Assembly: GCA_025267735.1 (NCBI GenBank)
Contig: CM046301.1
Span: forward strand, 59,291,872 to 59,355,871
DNA: 64,000 nt
Direction: 5' to 3'
Source: Mactra quadrangularis
Lineage: Eukaryota > Mollusca > Bivalvia > Venerida > Mactridae
A program made the position numbers and the translations under genes. This document shows positions 58,640 through 64,000 of the stretch, one piece after another. The notes under the pieces were generated by a model, which searched no databases, was not told the DNA's origin, and was given only the letters and a program-made list of their open reading frames with translations. The stretch's first letter is position 1; each line of letters begins with the position of its first letter.

Positions 58640-60770
58640 GAATCTCCTATAACATGCATGCATCAACCATCTATTGGCTAGCTACATGTATGTAGCATGG
58701 AGGCATGGCATTACTACTAGTAACATTTCATCTAGAATTCTGTAAGATATTAACATAAATGTGACTTTGTAAATATACTACTGGAGATAGTTTGAGGACA
58801 GACTATTTTTACCCATCAAAAATCTGCCAATTCCATTCTGGATTTGATAAAACTTGCTACAAAACATTGCTATTGATCCAAATTTAATGTTTTTTGGGGG
58901 TTTATTTTAAACATTTTTTCAATATGAAAAGAGCATTATACAAATGTGGTATATCATAATAATAATAATAAAAATTTGGAAGCTTGTATACTATTAGCTT
59001 GAATCATAAGAAACAAAAATATTGTTTTTCAATAATTTATTATAAATCTAATAGTTTATGTTTATTTTCGAGATTAACATAATTATCTAGATTGAAAAAG
59101 CTTATCATTTTTATGTTACATATACATCTATCATCTAATGTAAATTATGAATTCAAATCAATGACAACATTATTGATTTTAAAATCAGAGATACACATGT
59201 AGATAACATGACATCTTTGTTAAAATGTATGATTGGTAATTTGGTATGGTGCAACAATATTAACCTGAGCTTGAACTACCTTATTATAATAATTTCACGT
59301 TTCACTTACAATTAATCATGAGTTTCCTTACATTGTATATGATTGTACACTTGCATAAAACAGCCTATGAGCCTATAAATCAATTTTGTAAAAATGACAT
59401 GTTATTGTACTTTTAACTTTGGACACATTCCAGTTTCCTTCATGGAGAAACATATCAGTCCACAATTATATTGTGGCACAGTTTCAAATGATTTATTCAT
59501 ATGAAAACAAAATAAATTGTTCAATGCGTGTATTTTGCCGAAAGCTTCTGATAAAACGCGATCTACAGCCGAAGACAAAAATAGAAAATGAATACTGAGT
59601 TTAATGTATTCTTGCATAAAGGTCAAGCTCAGGTTAATTCTGTCGGACTATATTATTAACAAATGATATATTAAAGCCAATGGCAAGTTTTACAAAATTC
59701 CTTTAAACTTGGTCATAACTTTGAGAATTGTCTCAAACAAACTTACAATTTATCACTAATGGTGGGTAAAAACTAACTTATAATAACGGTGGATTAAAAT
59801 TATTAGATATAAATATATGTATAAAATCACAAAAATGTTAGGCAATGCTTAGATATCAACAATAAATGTAAATGGAAATATACATATTATTAAATTAAAC
59901 TAAAAATGCTTGGTGACAAATTATTGTTTGAATAAAATACTAAAAACAAAAATGTTACAGATTTAAAAAAAAACATGTTTCTTCATGATTCATGATATTA
60001 ATATAATATGTTGGACAGAAATAAACAAAATATATAGTCACAAAAATAGAAACAAACATTGGAAAAGAAGTAATATGGAATAATTGAAATATAAAACAAA
60101 ATGGTAAGTTATTACTTTATCCATAATGGTTAAACAAAGGCATCAAATACCTTGAACAATTTTTTTATTTTAGAACTAAACAAGAACTAAATAAAATAAT
60201 AAATAATAATAGAAATTAACAAAAAATCATTTTTCTACATAATAATTATTCCGATAAAAATCTTCCATATTTAAAAGACGATAACAAAAATCTTTTAACG
60301 TCAAACTCAAATTGATGCTAAAATATCCATCTTAAAAGACAAAAATTAAATTCATGAAGAACAATAGAAGGATTTTAGAAAAATTTTTGAATAAATTTTT
60401 CACAACAAAAGTATAAATAGTCATATTTGCTGATCAGTCATGCCACCAGGAGTGTACCACAACAAATGTATAATCAATTAGCATAGTGAGTCACACATAA
60501 TACACAGAGTAAATTGTCAGCAACTACTGTCCGTGCTAGGCATCTGTTTATCACAAATAACTGATGGTACCATATATTTTATTAACGTCTTTATACTGTA
60601 AGAGAAATTCATTGGACAAACAAGCATGGTAAAGCAAATTGTATTGGTTAAAAATATAGGTAAAAAAATGGCTTAGACAGCTGCACCGTAAAAAAGAAAG
60701 TGAGATCAACAAAGTTTACACATTAGGAAATTTCCTAGGACTTATCTGTCATTAACAGCTTTATATTGTT
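58640..60770. other. AT-rich intergenic stretch
   Basis: No gene seen. GAAAAGAGCATTATACAAAT and an (ATA)n run at 58925-58975 look like a repeat 3' tail related to 43390. Confidence 0.4.
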
Positions 60771-60775
60771 CGTTT

Positions 60776-60909
60776 TTTCTCAACTGTCAAAACATGAAAA
60801 ATTTCACTGTGACTAAATGCTCTTTGTCTTACACACGTAATAGTGAGATAGTGTGTAATCATTCACCGTGAAATTATTCGAACTTTGACAGTTGAGAAAA
60901 AATGGACAA
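60776..60909. mobile_element. TA-target MITE (CTCAACTGTCAAAAC), 134 bp
   Basis: TIRs of about 45 bp with CTCAACTGTCAAA and CACGGTGA/CACTGTGA, flanked by TA. Same family as 19767 and 22268. Confidence 0.85.
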
Positions 60910-60982
60910 TACCATGTATAGTTTGATATTGTCAGTCTGTTTTATAAATTAACAACAACAATAATGTATTAACCCGACAGAT

Positions 60983-61133
60983 TTAATTTTGGTTTTGCCT
61001 AAGACATAGAGGTTTAAATATTTGCTTTAAGAGATGTACACTAGATGATTTCTTCAAGAGTTTAGCTTGAACACTGACATCTGTATGTTGTTTATATCCA
61101 AGATAGGACCAGTATTTAGGAAATCCAATAACA
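60983..61133 (-). CDS. DNMT3-like gene, last exon (151 bp)
   Basis: Acceptor ATTTCAG before 61133; 50 codons to the TAA at 60985-60983. Begins with VIGFPKYWS. Confidence 0.7.
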
Positions 61134-63680
61134 CTGAAATATATAGATAAAATAATATGTTTAGAACAGAAAAAACTATATGTTCATGATTCAGGCACTC
61201 TAGCGGCCTTTAATAAAAAAGACTTATATACAGATTCTTTTTTTTTTAAGAAAATGGTCATTTTGTGTGAATTTTCGCAAAGTTAAAGAGCAAATATTGG
61301 TCTTTGTTCATCAAAAGTTGATTTGAAAAATAGTTTTATGAAGGATATGCAATTGATGTCAACATAATTCTTTGACAAATGAACTCATATGCACTCTGAA
61401 ATGCTCAAAAATGTTTCCAAAAATACTTTTCTGAACACCTTTTATAACAAGCTTTATTACAAACTGAATATAAAAATGATAACAATAAAATTGTTTAGGT
61501 ATAAAGTTTCCCACTTAAGGCTTATGGGTTAAAGGCTATAATTGTTATAAGCCAATAGAACCATGACGAAAGGTAAGAAAGAAGAACAAAAAAAGAATTG
61601 TTAAGAGTATGACACAAACCTCTCAACTTCAGTAATCCATATGCAACTTCTCCAGTCATCCATCATTGCAGGTAAAGTATGTATGGATTTATTAGGTTCA
61701 TCATATTCTTCTTTGATAGATACTCCAAACTTTCCACTCAGTTTACGCAGGTTATACTCATCCATCTGCAACTTATACTGATCATAGGAGTTAGCTTTCT
61801 CCAATTCCTTGTTATATTGTTCTATGTCACTTTCAGTGTCAGACTCAAGTTCTATGAACTCATTTATAAAAAACTGTAATTCATTATTATCATCTTCATC
61901 TCCTCTACAAATATGAGGAGTTATTTCAGATACATCAGCAGCATCATTATCATTTTCATCACCTTCATGACCATTGTCCCTGTCATCATCATTATCATAA
62001 CTGCTTCTACCATCATCATAATTACTGTTTTCACCAGAATCATAACTACAATGTATACCAACATAATCATCATCATCAACATCATCATCTCTGTTTTTAC
62101 CATCATCATCTTGTCTGCTTTCATTATCATCATCTTTATCATTTTCACCACCATCATGATAATTTTTGCTGTCATCATCATTACCGAAGCTGCTTTTACA
62201 ATCATCATCATTATTGTTTTCCCCATCATTATTATCATTTCTAATTTCATCATCATCATCATTTCTGCTTTCACCATCATCATCAATGTCATCTAGATCA
62301 CTGTATTCTTCTTCAAATAACATATCATATAAAAAATTGTCATAATCAGGCTCAGAGTCTGAATAACTTGTACTACGCTTGGTCTTGTCAAAATTAATTC
62401 CAGGATTTCTAAGATATTTAACCTGCAAATAAACATAATTATACTCCATTGTTTTGATTTCAAAAATTGATTACATGAACATAAGATATCATTGATAAAC
62501 ATGTATGGTCATTGTAGGTGGCTATAAAGTCACTTTTAACAGCAAGGGCTGCTGGGTTAATCCTTTGGCGACCCTACCGAGTGTCTCGCCCACCACCCAG
62601 GAGAACTAGGTTCAATTCCTAGTCAGGGCATATGGTTTTTTTCTCCTTATTTACTTTTGTAATAAATTTAATCAGTCTACCCACAACGTTTTCATTACAG
62701 TATAGGTTTTATCTTTCTTAGTAAATTAGTACACGAGATTGATCATAACATTAAAACAAATCATTGTAGTATTAATATATCCCTATAAATACATATAAAT
62801 ACTACTGCATACTGATTTTGTCCCCATTGACTGCCTATATATAGAATGCTGCTTAATATAAGGGTAAGGACAATAAAGTTAAGTCAATTAAGCAGATTTG
62901 TAATAAAGGGTCATAACTCATGTAAATTTAGTAGATTTGTAGTAAAGGGTAATAACTCATGTAAATTTAGTAGATTTGTAGTAAAGGGTAATAACTCATG
63001 TAAAATTAGAATTGTAATAATGGGCAATAACTCATGTAAATTTATTTAATTTGTAGAAAGGTGCAATAACACATGAGCATAAAGTACTTGCTGTAGATTT
63101 CTCAGAAACAGATTTCTTAATGCACTAAATGTAATGCCTACTATAAGCCTTAAAGTTAAAAGTAATCATAGCTGTTTTCTATGGTGGCATATTTCTAGTT
63201 ACATAACTAGTTAACCAGATAATTAACTAGTTAATTAAGTAGTTAACTAGTTACGTAACTAGTTAATCACTTAACATTTAATTGGTAAAATAATACACAA
63301 TGGCAGTTGTAAGCACTAACTTGCATTTTTTTCCCGTTATGATCTTTTCTTTATTGTAAAAAATAACTAGTTACGTAACTAGTTAACTACTTAATTAACT
63401 AGATAATTATCTGGTTAACTAGTTACGTAACTGGTTAACCAGATAATTATCTAGTAAGTTATGTAGTTAGCTGGTGGCAGAAATATGCCACCATAGTTTT
63501 CTCTCAATTGTCTTAACTGCTAAATTAAATATTTTTTTTGTCATTATTAAAATCAAAAGTTACTGATAGATCTAAAAGATGTGGCAGTTTCTTACCATAG
63601 CCCGTCTTTCAGGTAACTTTACCAAGTACATATCAAGGGTTTTTGGATTAGCTTTGTTTTCATTATAACATTGAACAGCC
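60983..63680 (-). CDS. DNMT3-like C-terminus with Asp/Asn-rich exon (3' part of a gene)
   Basis: Three exons, 63680-63596, 62422-61620 and 61133-60983, join in phase; earlier exons would lie outside the window. The last 60 residues (CIWITEVES-VIGFPKYWS, then QAKLLKKSSSVHLLKQIF and KPL) follow the pattern of DNMT3 motifs IX-X, where T-E-x-E-x-V-x-G-F-P precedes a Ser-Val and a Phe-x-P-L end. DNMT3 enzymes methylate cytosine de novo in the nucleus. The middle exon begins with a hydrophilic stretch and then has about 130 residues made almost only of Asp, Asn, Glu, Ser and Gly. The usual catalytic motifs (PCN, ENV) are not in these exons, so they must lie upstream, or the protein is a derived relative. 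The identity rests on this C-terminal pattern alone. Confidence 0.5.
61620..62422 (-). CDS. DNMT3-like gene, acidic exon (803 bp)
   Basis: Acceptor TTTGCAG before 62422, donor GTTTGT after 61620. The DNA is a degenerate ATC-rich repeat. The product is strongly acidic over about residues 50-180 of the exon, then more ordered (YDQYKLQMDEYNLRKLSGKF). Confidence 0.7.
62540..62640 (+). repeat. Possible tRNA-like SINE head
   Basis: GGTTCAATTCC resembles a B box, followed by TAGTCAGGGCAT and a T run, as in the other SINE heads here. The A box is weak. It lies in an intron of the DNMT3-like gene. Confidence 0.35.
62870..63075 (+). repeat. Tandem repeat of about 47 bp, four units
   Basis: Units of TAGATTTGTAGTAAAGGGTA followed by ATAACTCATGTAAATT, diverging toward the right. 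It is in an intron of the DNMT3-like gene. Confidence 0.88.
63180..63495. mobile_element. MITE made of ACTAGTTA palindromes, with GTTTTC duplication
   Basis: Ends TATGGTGGCATATTTCT and AGAAATATGCCACCATA, flanked by GTTTTC (63174-63179, 63496-63501). Both arms consist of TAACTAGTTAACTAGTTACG variants, so the element is palindromic at several scales. Confidence 0.9.
63596..63680 (-). CDS. DNMT3-like gene, third-last exon (85 bp)
   Basis: Acceptor TTTCAG before 63680, donor GTAAG after 63596. Encodes AVQCYNENKANPKTLDMYLV and LPERRAM. Confidence 0.6.
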
Positions 63681-63719
63681 CTGAAATTAAAAAAAGACAT
63701 TGAATTGGTTCTTTAAATT

Positions 63720-64000
63720 TCATGCCCCTGCTTTACAGACTGGGTCATAAGAGGCAGAATATGAGTGCAACCATCTCAGTCTGTTTGTTTTGAGAATGTA
63801 GGCAATATCTCTGATTTTAAGCTGAGACAGGAGATCTTCCAAGGGAACAACATACCTCCAATGAGGTATCAACAATTGCAAGTTATCAGAGTAGAGTATC
63901 TCCCAGGGGCAACCAGTGCGGAATTCACAAGATAAGGCTTCTAGTACAATGATGAAGAGTAGTGGGCTTCTAGTACAATGATGAAGAGTAGTGGGATTAG
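63720..64000 (-). pseudogene. LINE reverse transcriptase fragment
   Basis: The minus strand reads LFIIVLEALSCEFRTGCPWE then ILYSDNLQLL, matching the region around the RT active site (YADD, here YSDN). A later NRLRWLHSYSA segment matches a LINE C-terminus, so the middle is deleted. A 28-base segment at 63940-64000 is duplicated. It is not an exon of the neighbouring gene. Confidence 0.7.

Noticed and set aside
61913..62296. Ile-rich 127-residue plus-strand frame
   Set aside because: Antisense of the Asp/Asn-rich exon; poly-Ile arises from ATC repeats, while the minus frame has matching splice phases.
63720..64000. Additional upstream exon of the DNMT3-like gene
   Set aside because: The minus strand reads as LINE reverse transcriptase with an internal deletion and duplication.

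Overview
The window is AT-rich eukaryotic DNA: split genes with GT-AG introns, dense MITEs, several tRNA-headed SINE families, a decayed non-LTR retrotransposon, and no sign of bacterial operons. Protein content (carbohydrate sulfotransferase, SLC46-type transporter, a DNMT3-like C-terminus) together with the SINE and repeat types suggests a lophotrochozoan, most likely a bivalve mollusc. That assignment rests on recognition of family and repeat types, not on a database search.

Region 1 (1-17.2 kb): a complete three-exon carbohydrate 6-O-sulfotransferase-like gene, copy A (exons 396-964, 11438-11541, 16096-16763). Its first intron holds a 7.4 kb inverted-repeat structure (1717-9118), a second smaller inverted repeat and several MITEs. 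Region 2 (17.2-23.4 kb): a MITE graveyard with a nested insertion. Region 3 (23.4-38.5 kb): a tandem paralogue, copy B (exons 23407-23843, 35580-35683, 37791-38458), with identical intron phases. Its first intron contains an 8.2 kb element with terminal inverted repeats and a perfect 6-bp target duplication (24411-32639). That element carries its own spliced, frameshifted gene on the minus strand, a broken LINE, and tandem repeats containing palindromic nuclear-receptor-type sites. Intron 2 of copy B holds an inverted-repeat element with a fragment that looks like the N-terminus of a RecQ-type helicase. Region 4 (38.5-47.7 kb): intergenic, with a 5S-rRNA-derived repeat, SINEs and hairpins. Region 5 (47.7-52.7 kb, minus): a complete four-exon SLC46-like transporter. 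Region 6 (52.7-60.8 kb): repeats, including a 3 kb element flanked by inverted termini and a MITE inserted in a tandem array. Region 7 (61.0-63.7 kb, minus): the last three exons of a gene whose C-terminus resembles the end of DNMT3 methyltransferases and which carries a long Asp/Asn-rich exon; a LINE fragment closes the window.

The two sulfotransferases are predicted Golgi type II membrane enzymes. They share near-identical cofactor-binding segments but have diverged strongly in exon 2 and in the stem, where copy A has a coding 33-bp minisatellite. The other genes have no evident functional link to them. The strongest candidates for undescribed biology are the 8.2 kb TIR element with its own gene, the 7.4 kb inverted-repeat insertion, the RecQ-fragment element, and the mosaic divergence of the sulfotransferase pair.
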